Assembly (NCBI GenBank): GCA_006176705.1
Contig: QRFJ01000021.1
Location: 1,942,208 to 2,006,207, forward strand
DNA from: Cocos nucifera
Lineage: Eukaryota > Streptophyta > Magnoliopsida > Arecales > Arecaceae
Direction of reading: 5' to 3'
Length of the DNA: 64,000 nucleotides
The first letter of the stretch is position 1. Each line of letters begins with the position of its first letter. The notes under the pieces are model-generated. The model did no database searches. It worked only from the letters and a program-made list of their open reading frames with translations, and had not been told where the DNA came from. Of the stretch, positions 1 to 13,006 are shown piece by piece. A program made the translations under genes and the position numbers.

Positions 1-2577
1 TCTTTGAATGATGAAAATATAAAGTGATAGCATTAGCTCAAACAGCACGGCACAAAAACCTATGGTGACATCTAAAGCCTAGTTTATCAACAGACCAAAA
101 CAACGGAGGTCATTAAGCAATGCTTTACTTCAACAATGACACCATGACAGGAGGCTATTACATATTTGATGCATAAAATACATACATAAGCCATATGCTC
201 TAAACTCTAAAGTATATGCTGCTTACAATATAAAGCCAGCAACATTTGACAAGATGTAAAGGTATATGAGATCAGGTCAAAATAAATGTAATCCCCTATT
301 GCGGGCAAAGAAGTTTTTTCCTGAATTTTCCCTTTTTTTAACTCTAAAAAAGCCGCCTGACCATGTTGATTGAATGTTCAAGCCTCTTGCGAGTTTGGAT
401 ATAAAATATCTCCAATTCTTTCCACAGGGAGGATCCAAATGAAAATCCACATCTTTAAACATATGATCTGCAATGTCTAAAATGCCTACAAAATAAAGCA
501 TGCTCCAGAGGCTCCATGCCTATGCATCAAGCAGTCCTAGAATCAATGATATAATGGCAACATACAAGATTTTATTGATAGGTTAGAAGCATCCTGAACA
601 GTTAAGTTTCATCTATGTGTTTTAAGATGCAGAGATCAAGATCACTGATTCAGATTCTGGCAAGACCCATAAATAACACCCATATTAGGATGGCTTAATG
701 CACGTGCAAGGGACCTCCAAAACCCACTCTCTCTTTTTCTTTTTGTATGTTTGGAGTTTTAGATACTATAGATGAAGCTTAACAATGCCCATTTTTCTAC
801 TTTCATATTTGTCCTCTAATATGATTGAACATTGCCAAGTCTATATATATGGAATGCATTACACTCCTCTCAGCAGGAGTGGTTATGTACTCCTCTCATG
901 TCCAAAATCAATAATGAAACATCATTGATCATAATTTAAACCACCAAAAATGCAAGAAACCAAGAATCACATAATCACATATTTTGGTGGTCACCAACCT
1001 ATGCATCACTTGGATACAAAAGTGTATGGTTAAAATGCACTAGACCATGTTTTGTTTATAATCAGAGCATTAAAATCTATTAATTTTCAATTTACACGTC
1101 ATGTGTAGATCATCAACAATGAGGTGGATACTTGATTTAAATGCTTTAGCATGTATTTTAGCTTACTAACACAATGAAACCGTCCATTTTCTTTTATCCA
1201 CATGATGGTATCAATCTTCAATTTTAATGCTCCATTATTGACCATGGAACCAAGAGGAGTAGATACTAGATACCCTCTTCTCTTGAGGAGCAAAGTCCAT
1301 CTCTCTCTTAATAATTCTCAACCTAATCTATCTAATACGCCAATCTACTAGAAAAAGGAGCTCCAGTCGAACTCTTTTTTTTTTTTTTACCCACCAAAAT
1401 TCTAGTCAACCCAAACCCAATCCGATCATTTATGAGTTGCATTTAGGTTGTGCATCCATGCACTAAGTGGAACTTTCGGGCATGTAAATGCACCCCTTTT
1501 CAACTCTCAAACAACACCACCAGCCCTACCTCCTTATAAATCAGAAGTGTTATCATCCTTCACTAGCAAGCATATTGACAATAAGGTGGAGCCATAGAAG
1601 GCCCCTGGCTACACATGCTTTATTGCAGTAAGGAGACAAGAAGACTAAGTTGACATTGAGGTCTCCACTTAGAGCGAACATGCTAAGGCCATGAGATGGA
1701 GTTAGGCTAGCATGGTAAGGGGATGGCAAAAACGGTGAGCGTGCAACTTGCCAAAAAGGGAGGTGGAAACAAGATCTCCAGGTCCACGAGAGTTCCTGTT
1801 TTCCCCAATCGTATACCTGCCTATCCAACACTCCCTTGGTGACTTGTCCCTCTTAAACAATCTCTTAATCACTATTTATTTATCTTGATGACTCCCAAAT
1901 GCACTCCATATTGGAATTCGATGAAGCTAAGCAAAGGATTCAAGAATACAAGTGGAAAAAGGCAGAAGTCTGGTATATAAACTTATAAAGTACATTAAGC
2001 AAAAAGCAAAGCCAACTGGAGCATACAATAACACATTAAAAGGTGGAAAGAAGAAAAGAGAATAATTGAAGTCCGGATAACAAAATATGAAACTTCTTAA
2101 AAAGATCCCTTATACTTGTATACTCAAAAATCCAACCATCATCATTTTTATGACTTCCTTTATAAACCTCAAAACAAATTAGGAATTACTTATCAAAACA
2201 TTCTCAGAAAACAAAAATCAAAAAATTCTGATCGCTATCAAACTCTGAAATGCTAATGTCTTTCAGTTTCTGTTGTTTTTATTTTAGACTATAAAAATAA
2301 ATTCCTACCAAAAAGATTAATATAAAATGTAATGAGTGGAGAAAAAATTCTAAACTTTCATTCTTTGCACCATTTCTTATGGTATTGTGCTTCTATTAAA
2401 CTTCCTAAACACATGGAAGCTAAAAATTAAGACATCTATAGTCAGATTTATTGGTGAATTATTTTAAATCCCGTATATTTTTACAAGTATAAGGTCTACA
2501 AACATAAAACATATGAATACAAGGTCAGCTGTCAAAAGGCAAGACCCTGTTAATCTTTAATGAAGCAAGAGATTTAC
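1..2577 (-). other. TOR intron 41 (partial)
   Basis: This AT-rich stretch begins after the exon 41 donor and continues past the window edge. I found no further TOR exon, no RNA gene and no recognisable transposon protein here. Short open stretches have no conserved features. Confidence 0.6.
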
Positions 2578-4304
2578 CTGTAAGCTATCGTCAACTCCCT
2601 TGGCAGTTGATGCACAAGCTATTGAATAGAAATATCCGGTGACTGCAGCAACAACATATTTCCCCGCAATACCAGGGCACCCTCTTGGAGTATAATGAGA
2701 CATCACCGCTGTATTAAACAAAGCCCATGTGTGCCATGCTTTGGCCCAATCCTTAGCACAATGAGTGGCATTTTTGAATGATATAAGGATCTCTGAAAAG
2801 TAAGAAAACTCATCAATAAAAGGTGGCATATAACCAAGGAAATGATAGGCATAAGGGACCACCAATTACCTTGTATGGAATCATCATCTAAACCAGGAGA
2901 AAGTGCCTTCTTCCACCTCCCAAGTATCAGATAGACACGAGCAAGAAGAGGAACACCAGCATTGGAAGCATTGGCATGGCTTAATTGTGCACTTGAATAA
3001 GTATTTGTTGTAGCAGCAGCAAGCTGTACAGCTAAATCCTAGACAAAAAGTTGATGTTAAAAAGAATATATGTCCACAGAGACTATAGAATGCAAAATTT
3101 TTTAGTACTCAATCTAGCAGATGTGCTTAATGCATACTTGTAGCCTAGAAAATGCTTCTCTCCGTTTGAGATCATCACCAAGAGACCATCGGTATTTCAG
3201 ATAAGCCAACTTAACTTGAGGGTGTCCATGGCATAATGAAAATTCAAGAGATGATTCAGGATCATACTGCACATAATTAGATACAGGTATTGTATTGAGG
3301 ATCATAAAGCACCAAAAACAACCAGTAAAAGATTTTATTTCCAGGGAACCTGATAACTAACTTGTAAGAGTTTGATTAAAGTAGATCTGGCCTGACTGAT
3401 ACGGCCACTTTGCCGGCAAAGTGATGCAAATTTAAGCCAAGTTTCTATGTCTTCAGTAGGAGGAAGCACCAGTTCTCGTACTGCAAGAAGTACTTGCCAA
3501 ACCTACATGTTTATGCTTGAAAGTAAATACAAAAAGAAAATTCTGATATATACTAGTAAAAAGTGCTTCAGAAAGATAAAAACTGTTTCAATACTACAGT
3601 AGAGAAAACAGCGACAATTCATTAGTGCTGACTACACATACAAAAAAACTTAACTGCATGATAAACATGAAAAATTAATAAAGACATCAGAGGGAAAAAC
3701 CAAAGAAGAAAAGTGAAACAGAGCCTACTGTATTATAAGAAGAAATCAGGAAGTCAGATGCAATTTAAAATCTAAGTCCGCATATATCTAGAAATAATAA
3801 TGCATAAGAAAGATGGAAAATTTCCACAAGCAAATATTATAATCTTAATGAATCAAAAAACATCAGTAGGAAATCATCTCCACCTGCAATTCATTAATAC
3901 GATTAAGCTCTTAGGTTATTACTTTACCACCAATCTAAAAATGAATTATTTTAACACAAAGCCTGCAGGGGAAATGCTAATTATGTCCACCTCAACATTT
4001 CGTTTTGCCCCTCTTATGCGCTCATTCCACATATTACGCATCAGTTCCCTTCGACCATCTGCAACTGAGTTCCCCACAGGAAGAGTGCAGTAATCAATTA
4101 CCTGCATGGATTAAAAGGCAGTTTCTAGTCAACTACTGTTACAATTGAATGCAAAATGACATAAATAGGCAAAAAGCTCAATCAACACAGAAGTGACATT
4201 AGAACAAAATTCAAACCATAGAGGAAAGGGCAGACCTCCTCTAATTCTGACAGCTGCTGAACACGGACCATATTGCTGTAAGCACGTTCATAGCTTTCAA
4301 GAAC
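2578..4304 (-). CDS. TOR: TOR exons 36-41, FAT domain (last coding part in window)
   Basis: Exons: 36 = 4304..4236, 37 = 4101..3991, 38 = 3502..3362, 39 = 3266..3138, 40 = 3038..2870, 41 = 2792..2578. Sequence hallmarks are NMVRVQQLSELEE, RRELMRNMWNERIRGAKRN, LPPTEDIETWLKFASLCRQS, LAYLKYRWSLGDDLKRREAF, GVPLLARVYLILG and WAKAWHTWALFNTAVMSHY to AKGVDDSLQ. Exon 41 ends in phase 0 at a GTAAAT donor. The next conserved block of plant TOR (LRLLTLWFNHG type) is not found in the remaining 2.5 kb, so the following intron runs off the window. Confidence 0.94.
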
Positions 4305-4838
4305 CTTGAAAAGACACGCAAAAAGGCATAGGAAGCATCAAACATTTAAAAAGAGAATTATGAAACACAATAAAAAGGAAAACAAGGGTGCTATAGAAAG
4401 GAAATATTGAGCTTCTAAAAGAAGATGGAGATGATCATTATTTCACACTCATGAGCATTGATCCAGCCCTACCTACCAAACCCCTTACCCTCCCAACACC
4501 CCCCATCCCCACCCCAAACACCCAAATAAAATAAAATAAAATAAAGAAAAAGAAAAATAAAACCTATTTTCAATTTTACAAGGCTATTCAAAATTAGCAT
4601 TGGAAACAAAATTCCCGTTTTACTAGTTCTACTAATTGTAATGAGCATGACTTCCATTGCATTTGAACGTATCTTTTTAGTGGGGTTGTCCTATCGATAA
4701 CCTATAATAACTAAATATAAACCTATAATAACTAAATGTTCATAACATTAGCTATCTACCGTAGAAGAAGAGAAAAACATCACGCACGCGCACACACACA
4801 CACGCACGCACACACACACACACACACACACACATACA

Positions 4839-4936
<98 letters not shown>

Positions 4937-7900
4937 CACACACACAAACTCTCATCTGCCACATGTATAAATTATTTTTAAATTCACATTAAAACACTTT
5001 CAGCCATGTGAGTTGTGATATTTTCTTGGGATGCATTGCCTTTTGGGATCCATTGGAGACCTATTTATTTTACATAGCTGACGAGTCTGTTCAAATGGGA
5101 CAGTAATAGCTCCTATTTTAAAAGCATTTGATTGGACATAACTCATTAAGACCTATCGCGATTTTTTTTTTTTTTGGTTTAAGTTAAGATCCCTTTTAAG
5201 ACTCTCACTGTGGAAGAAAGCATTTCCAAGGGCTTTATATATAGGCAAGTGGTAGTGGCACCATAGCCCAGCTTGGTGTTTACACAGTAAAAAAAATAAA
5301 TTAAAAATAATAGAGATATAAAGTATGCATTAAATAATGGCAGGATTTTGAGCAATGTTTAAAATAATAACCCGAATAACGTTATAAAGGGCGTAAAAGC
5401 TAACAACTATTTTCCCATTTCACTTTATGTAAAATAACAATCGGGAATAAAAAAGAATGACAAAGATTTAAACAGATAATGCTACTTTATCCATGCACGT
5501 AACTAAAATTATTAAATTTGTTAATTAAAAACTAATAATAGCTGCTATTTAATGATGTGGTGGAAATGTAATAATTTGTCCACATGAGGCCCAAGTGTAG
5601 GTAACTGAATCTATACAGATAGATGCCACATCAGCAAACAGCAATCAGTTTTGGGGTGGGACAGCAACATAGGTATTCATTCCTAGAGCATCTCATATAG
5701 GATTCTCGAGCCGTCTGATAGTGAGCAAATTGTTGGAGATCTTTAAAACATATATGATGTTGAATAGGAAGGTACCAGGTTTGGACCATGGCTAGAGAGT
5801 GGGTTTCTCTAAACCCAATGGTAAAGCTACATGGTATGGATTTTACCAAGGATCTGTTAGGTTTATCGGCCTGAAAATCCTATAAGATTCATGGGTTGAG
5901 CTAGTACAACTAATAAAGTCATAAAATTACAGGCTGAGTTGGGCTTATATTCATGAATGCCTGAGAGTACAGAGTGAGCCGACCCGAATCCCATAAGAAG
6001 AAAAACAATGAAGCATATAAACAATTTTCTAATATTTTTAAAAATTATATTAATTGTATTGCATGCAACAAAATCAGTTTGACAAACAAACAAAAAAAAA
6101 AAAAAAATCATACCCTGCGCACAATGCATGGGTTATAAGCTAGTTCAAAATTATTCTCACTATCATGGTATTAAATTCATGAGCCATATTATGAAACTTT
6201 GGAAGAGGATAATTGAGCATAGATTGAGAAGTGACACAACAATATTGGAGAATTAATTTGGTTTTAAGCAAGGAAGGTTGATGATGGAAGCTACATTTCT
6301 CCTCCAGAGGTTAATCGAAAAGTATAGAGAAAAGAAACAAAATCTTCATATAATTTCTATTGATTTAGAGAAAGCATATGATAGAGTCTCTAAAAAATCT
6401 TATGATGTGTGTTAGAAAAGAAAGGAGTTTTTATTAGATATATTAATGTAATTAAGGATCTGGTTGATGGAGCAATTACTAGCATCAGAACTACTGGTGG
6501 TGATACTAGTGAATTTCAAAACATGATAAGTTTACACTAAGAATCGGCTTTAAGTCCTTACCTTCTTGTGCTAGTTATGGATGAGCTTACTAAGGACATT
6601 CCAAAATGATATTCCCTGGTAAACACTATTTGCAGATGATATAACCTTGATGCATGAAACTAAAATCAACATTAATCATAAGTTGGAAGTTTGGAGAAGT
6701 ACATTTGAATCCAAACAATTTTAGGTTAAGTAAGACGAAATTAAAATACATGGACTGTAGTTATACTAAAATTAGAAAGAAATAGTAGTCATGTGAAAAT
6801 TGAGGATCATGAAGTTCCTAAGAGTGATCACTTTCAATATTTAGGATCAATTATTCACATAAGGGTAGATTGAAGAGGATGTTATCCGCAAGACTAAAGC
6901 AAGTTGGATAAAATAAAGAACTACGATAGGGATGCTATATTATCATGGGATACTTGCCAAGTTGAATGTAGAAATTCGTAAGACAAGCATACAATTAGCC
7001 ATACTTCATGGTACAGAATGTTGGATGGTTAGAAAACAACATGTACATAAGCATGACCAAAAAGATAATGTTCGATATGTAGAAATACAAAAAAAGCATA
7101 GAATAAGAAATAAATAAAATAAAGCCATTCATAAAAAATATGGAGGTAGCATTGAGGACAAATTGAGAGACACATTGTAGATGGTTTGGATCTACAACGT
7201 AGTAGGCCAAGTGATACACTTGTACAAAAGAGAGAGTTGATATATGTATAAGGCAAAAAGGGGAAAGAATAGCATTCATCGTAACATCCTAAACTGCCCG
7301 GTTCAGGACATACCAAGCCAAACCAAGAGGGAACAAAACGGTTAGCCCTTTCTATTTGGTATAGAGGCCCAAATTTAATTAAGCCCACCCCTCCCTCCCC
7401 GCCCACACAACAAAAAAAAAAAACAAATACCCCCGACGCTCAATCACATCCGCTAGCTCAATCATCTTGGATGACTTAACCACCCATCAGCTCAGTCCCC
7501 TCTCATCTCGACCCCCCACCCCACGATTGCAGGAGACTCCCCTCTATCATGCCTCATAATCAGCACCTTACGACTGCTCGGAGCACTTGATCTACCCACT
7601 CTGCCCGCCACCACTCAGCTCAATTTACCGCTCACACTCTCCCATCCCCCTTGCATCACCGATAACATCCCCCCTCCCCCGCCCTCTCCCCCTCTCTTGT
7701 CGTCTTCATTTCCGAATAAAAAATAGTGGAACAAAGGAGAAGGTTCCAGACCTTTTTTTATTAAAAAAAGAAAAAGAATTTTGAACTAAAGTCGGTAAAC
7801 CATAGACTAACTTTATTTCAAAATTTGAAAATAAGAAAAGAAGGTCCAAAACGAACTGGAATGGCATAACATATCATACCGCACTGCTAGGCAGCTAGTA

Positions 7901-10900
7901 TGAATCCCAATTCCGGTCCCTATGCTAGTATAGCCAACCTCCGTGGAGATGGACTGGAAATCGCATGGATTAGGAGTAAGGAAGGACTTGATATCTCGAC
8001 ATCTCTCAAAAAGTATGGCTCTAAACCAAGGAAATAGAGAGAAAGGATTCATGTAGCTCACCCAACTTGTTTGGAATTAAGGCTTGGTACATTCGGTACT
8101 ATAATAATCTCCAAGTTAACGATCTTCATGCTTAAAGACATTTTCAAGCATCCACTATAGGCTTCTCTTGGATACCAAAACAGGAAAAAAAAGGGCATCA
8201 CAATGCATGAGGCTCCCCCCACTATAAGGTCTAGGTATGGTCACAGCCTTACCTCCACACATGAAAATAGCCTCTACACATGTAGGGATAAGTTATGTAC
8301 AACTGACCCTCCTAGGACACTATAGTGGCAAGAGAGCCTCATTAACCAGCCACTCTAAAGGCGGGCCTTGGCGCAATGGTAACTTTGCTCCATTATGACG
8401 TGGGAGTCATGGGTTCGAAAAAGGGGAAAACATATTTTATGTTTCCTTTAGGAAGGAGATTGACAAGGGGCCAAAGATTTCTAGCAGTAGGGAGACTAAT
8501 CATTTAAAATTAATGGGATGCCAACTTCAAAACACCCAAGCATTCTCTTGTCATAGTGAAAAGGTGTCTCGTGGTGTTGAACTTCTAAAGAATTTCCACC
8601 TCTACTTGCTTGTCTTCTATATGACTATGAAAGTGCTATTGTAAAAGTACTCTACGATACATGTCCTTGAGAATTCAAAAGTTCATACATACTATTAACA
8701 AACTTCAGCCTCTCTACCTTCTTTTGTTCAGATGCATTATTTTCCTCTAAAGTGAGTGGGGATATATTGCAGTTGTAACTGTAGATTCTGTATTACCTTT
8801 TCTTGACATTGTCTTTCATAAACATGTGTGATTTATCAGTAGAAAAAGATGATGGCATGGTATTAACTCCAAAGATTTCAGTAAAAGAAAACAAGTTTGA
8901 TTCCTTCTTTCAATTTCAAGGTCCAGAGATTTTTTATTATTTATCTGAAAGATGAAGATGTATCAGGTTATCATGTAGTTCTCCAATCTCAAAGCACATA
9001 TAACACAATCCCTTGTCTCCTGAAATGTTGTGATGCAAAAAACAAGAAAAGTTGGGGAAAACTCCATAAATAGCATTCTATTAGTCAACAAAAGTCTAGC
9101 TCAAACTAAAGCCTCATGGGTCTTGCTAAAAATAGGAAACCAAAAATAAAACAAGAACACGCTAAGACTTTTTAACCACAAAAAATGAAAATTAGGAAAA
9201 AAACTAATGCCAACTCTAATGGAAAATAAATACGACGTTTGACCTTAGGCAAAAACTAATGCCCACTCCAATGGAAAATAAATAGGACTTTCGATCAACC
9301 GATCATGATACTTGCCAACAGCAAATCTACTAGCTCCTACGAGGTTTGTCACAATCCAACTTATCATGATACTTGCCAACAGCAAATCCACTAGCTCCTA
9401 CAAGGTTTGTCACAATCAAATTTATCATAATACTTGCTACCTGTATCCCGCATTGCATTAGTTTGCAATGTGGATGCCCTCTTTTTATGAACTTACCCAG
9501 ATTGTCAATCTTAAGGCGGGCCTTATCGCAACGATAACGTTGCTCCATTGTGACTTAAGTATCATGGGTTCAAAATATGAAAACAGCCTCCCTACACACA
9601 GAGACAAGGCTGCATACATCTAACCAGGATAAGGCTGCACACGTTTGACCCTCCCTACGAACAAGGATAAGGCTGCATACATCTGCCTACGATGCCCTTT
9701 ATCTAGATCGTCTACCTAGATCCAATAAAAGCAATTTGCAACAAAAATAGAATGCTTAAATCAAGGTTTATTGTTTCGGGACTGGACCTCATACTACTAC
9801 TATCCCAGTATGGTGTCAGTATGCTCGGTACAGTGGTTGGTTTAGCATACCAACACTTAATAGCCCTCCCATACTGCATACCTATTCATAAGGTTATCAA
9901 ATGGATAGGTTGACCTATGACCCAACATGACCCGACTCGATCCACTTAAACCCGATCCAAACCTGATTTAAGGGCCCATAAGGCTGGGCCAAGTTCCGAG
10001 TTTGGACCAGTTCCACATTTTGGGTCGGATCTAGATTGTTGAGTTCTGACTTGACCCGAACCGACCTGATTGGATTGGATTGTTATATGGGTCTAATTTG
10101 GGTCTTCTGACCTATTACCCGACCCAACCCAAACACGATACACCTATTAAACCGAGGTGAGCGGGGATGGTGTTAAGCCGGTTTACCATCTTCAATCTAC
10201 TGTCCCAAAGTCCCAATTAGAGATCAGTCCCATATAATGATGGCATCCATCATCAATCAATTAGTTTGAAATAAATGGTGGTATCATCACACCAATCCAA
10301 GCTTCTTGATCTGATTTTATTCACATGACATAGTGGATGTTGTGGCAAACCTAGATGGTTGAGTGATATCCTTGGATAGGAAGTTTGACTTTTAGATTGT
10401 AGATTGATAATGCAACTGACTCGGCATTCCACCATTCTTTGTTTCAAACTATTAGATATCTTCAAACATAATAATTTGCATAATCCATGGGGAATGCTCA
10501 AGTTTTGGAACACTTCTCAATGATTTTCTAAGCCTTGTTGGAAAAAAAAAATTATCATGCTAAATGTGTCAAAGCAAGCTTTCAAAGAGATATTCATGTC
10601 TTATGATGCAGCTAGAATTTGTCCAAATTTAACTCTTTCACTTTAGAACTCCAGATGTATGACCCAGACCAATCTGGACCTGAGTTTTTCATGTTGGAAC
10701 CAGGTTATACAAGGACCCGACGCAACCCAAATGACCCGATGGATCAAAAATTTTAACCATAGACCCAATTGAACCCATATTCTATTGAGTTGGGTATGGT
10801 CCAACATTAAGACCCGAACAAGAAACTAGGTTGGGTCAAGGTCACTTATGACTAGGTCTGACCTGATCCATTTGCACTCCTACCTATTTGGTAGCGACAC

Positions 10901-12947
10901 AGTATGGTATACTTGACATGCACCAGTATCAATCGGTATGGCATGCCCTGGCTTTAACAAAATGGAAGCTGCCTCATATAGGTTAACAAAAATGAAAATT
11001 AAGGAGACATGCACGTTGCTTAGATGTCAGTAGGCTTACCAATGCTGCCAATTCTGTTGCCAAACACTTCCTTGCTCTCTCAACATACTCACGAGCTTCA
11101 CCATACTGGGAAAAAATAGAACAACTTTAGATATGTTATGCAGCGAAAAGAAGAAAAAGAAGAAAGGATAACAAAGGGGCACCTTTTCACGACGAACTGC
11201 AAGAACAGCCCTAAAGAAAGCACCATTGCTACTTCCATCACCACTGGCAGCAGTATTACCTAAGATCCGAAGCTTGCTTTCATCCCCATCATCCAATCGA
11301 GAAACATATTCAGCCATCTGATCCCATTCTCCCATATTCCAAGCAGCATTAGCAGCCTAAGACAACAGCATCAAATTTAAAAAAGGGGACGAAGGGTTGA
11401 ATAAAAGCACAAGAGAAATGTACAGCTTAAACAGCTAAGATTTATTAAATCTGATGACAAACCATTGGAGCCATTTCCAATCGAGCAGAGGGTTCTGCGG
11501 CAGTCCACTGCTCTCTGCATAAGGCACTAAGCTCTTCCCACCTAGCTAAGGCAGCAAGGCATCGCATTCGTCCTAGAACCATACAAACAGTAAAACTCAG
11601 CAGCACATTCCAAGACTCATCCTCTAAAAAATTTCCAAGGTGTTTGCATAAAATGCAGGAAAAATTCTTTAAATATTATATAGCCGTAACTTAGTGACAA
11701 TTTTCTTCCAACTATATCTGGAAGGCATAACTTTTCACAGAAATATCTGATTTCCATGACCATGGATTCATTTAAAAAGGACATTCAGGATCTCTGATTG
11801 ATATTTCACAGCCATAGCAAAATTCCAATATTTTCTGGGTGAAAAAGTAGTCAAAATCTAGACTTGTACCACCCAAAAAAAAAAGGGGAAAAAAAAGGTC
11901 TAACCCACCTGGTTTGTGCTAAAAAAATCTGGTTCCATACCCTGCAACCACCAGCAGCAGCCACCAGCCAAGACACCACCACTGTCTCGCTCACCCTCCT
12001 AGCCAACCTGGAATTGCCTCCCCTCTGTCCTCCCTCACCAACTAGAATCCTACTCACTCTATTGGCCAGCCAAGAAAGAAACAAGCCCCCAGGCAGCAAG
12101 CCAGAATCCCCTCCTCTCTCCTAGTTGGCCCAGAGTTCATCTCACCCCCCCCCCCCAAAATAAAAAAAAAGATTGAGTCAGGTCTAGTCAGACCAAGCCC
12201 GACCAGCCCAACAAATCCAGGTCAGCTAGAGTGGGGCCCAGGCCTTATCTTTTTTCTATCAAGCCAGTGAAGGGCTTGGGTTTTCAGGCCCAAGGAAGAC
12301 CTGCCTAGGTTTCGTCATGGTCACTTGGTCATGCTACTGAGACTCTGGTCCAGCCCAAACCTGACCATGCCTGGCAGATGCTCAGGTCTACTAAAAACTC
12401 TAGTTATAATTTTGTAACAAACTTTTACTGATTTTTGATATTTTTGCCATATTAGGAGTCCTTTAGAGATTAGTTCAGATGACCAAGATTTATTTGCCAT
12501 GATTGCTTCTAGATAGAAACTTTATTCACTAATCCATGTATAGTTTAGATATATATTCTGTAATTGAGTCATGATTAGTTCATTTACTTTTCCAAAATGA
12601 ATCAACAATTAGCAAACAGTCCTGCTGATTAGAATACAAATATATCTATCTATTTATTAATTTCTCCATCAAATGCATCATAATAGCACATCAATCTATC
12701 AACCAAATATGCCAAATAATAATGACCATTCATCCAATACATACCTAACGTGGCATCTAAGTTATAAAGTGGACTTGATGCCTGAGATGATTTTATAGTG
12801 TATGCTTTCAGTGCATCATCCCATCGCTGCAACTTCTCATACCTTAAATAAACTCATTGTAAACAACAATGTAAATAAAGAAACAAAAATTGCTCTCATT
12901 TGTAAAAAGTTGCTATTACTTGAAGAGGGAGGAGGGAGAAGAGATAG

Positions 12948-13006
<59 letters not shown>

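Noticed and set aside
1..2577. Further TOR exons downstream of exon 41
   Set aside because: No block resembling the next FAT residues was found in any frame, so the exon must lie outside the window.
4736..4981. Ile/Tyr/Thr-rich peptides
   Set aside because: Products of the CA/TA microsatellite.
8357..8422. Possible tRNA gene
   Set aside because: Box A and box B are present, but no acceptor stem; it is the tRNA-derived head of a SINE. The same applies at 9511 and 27811.
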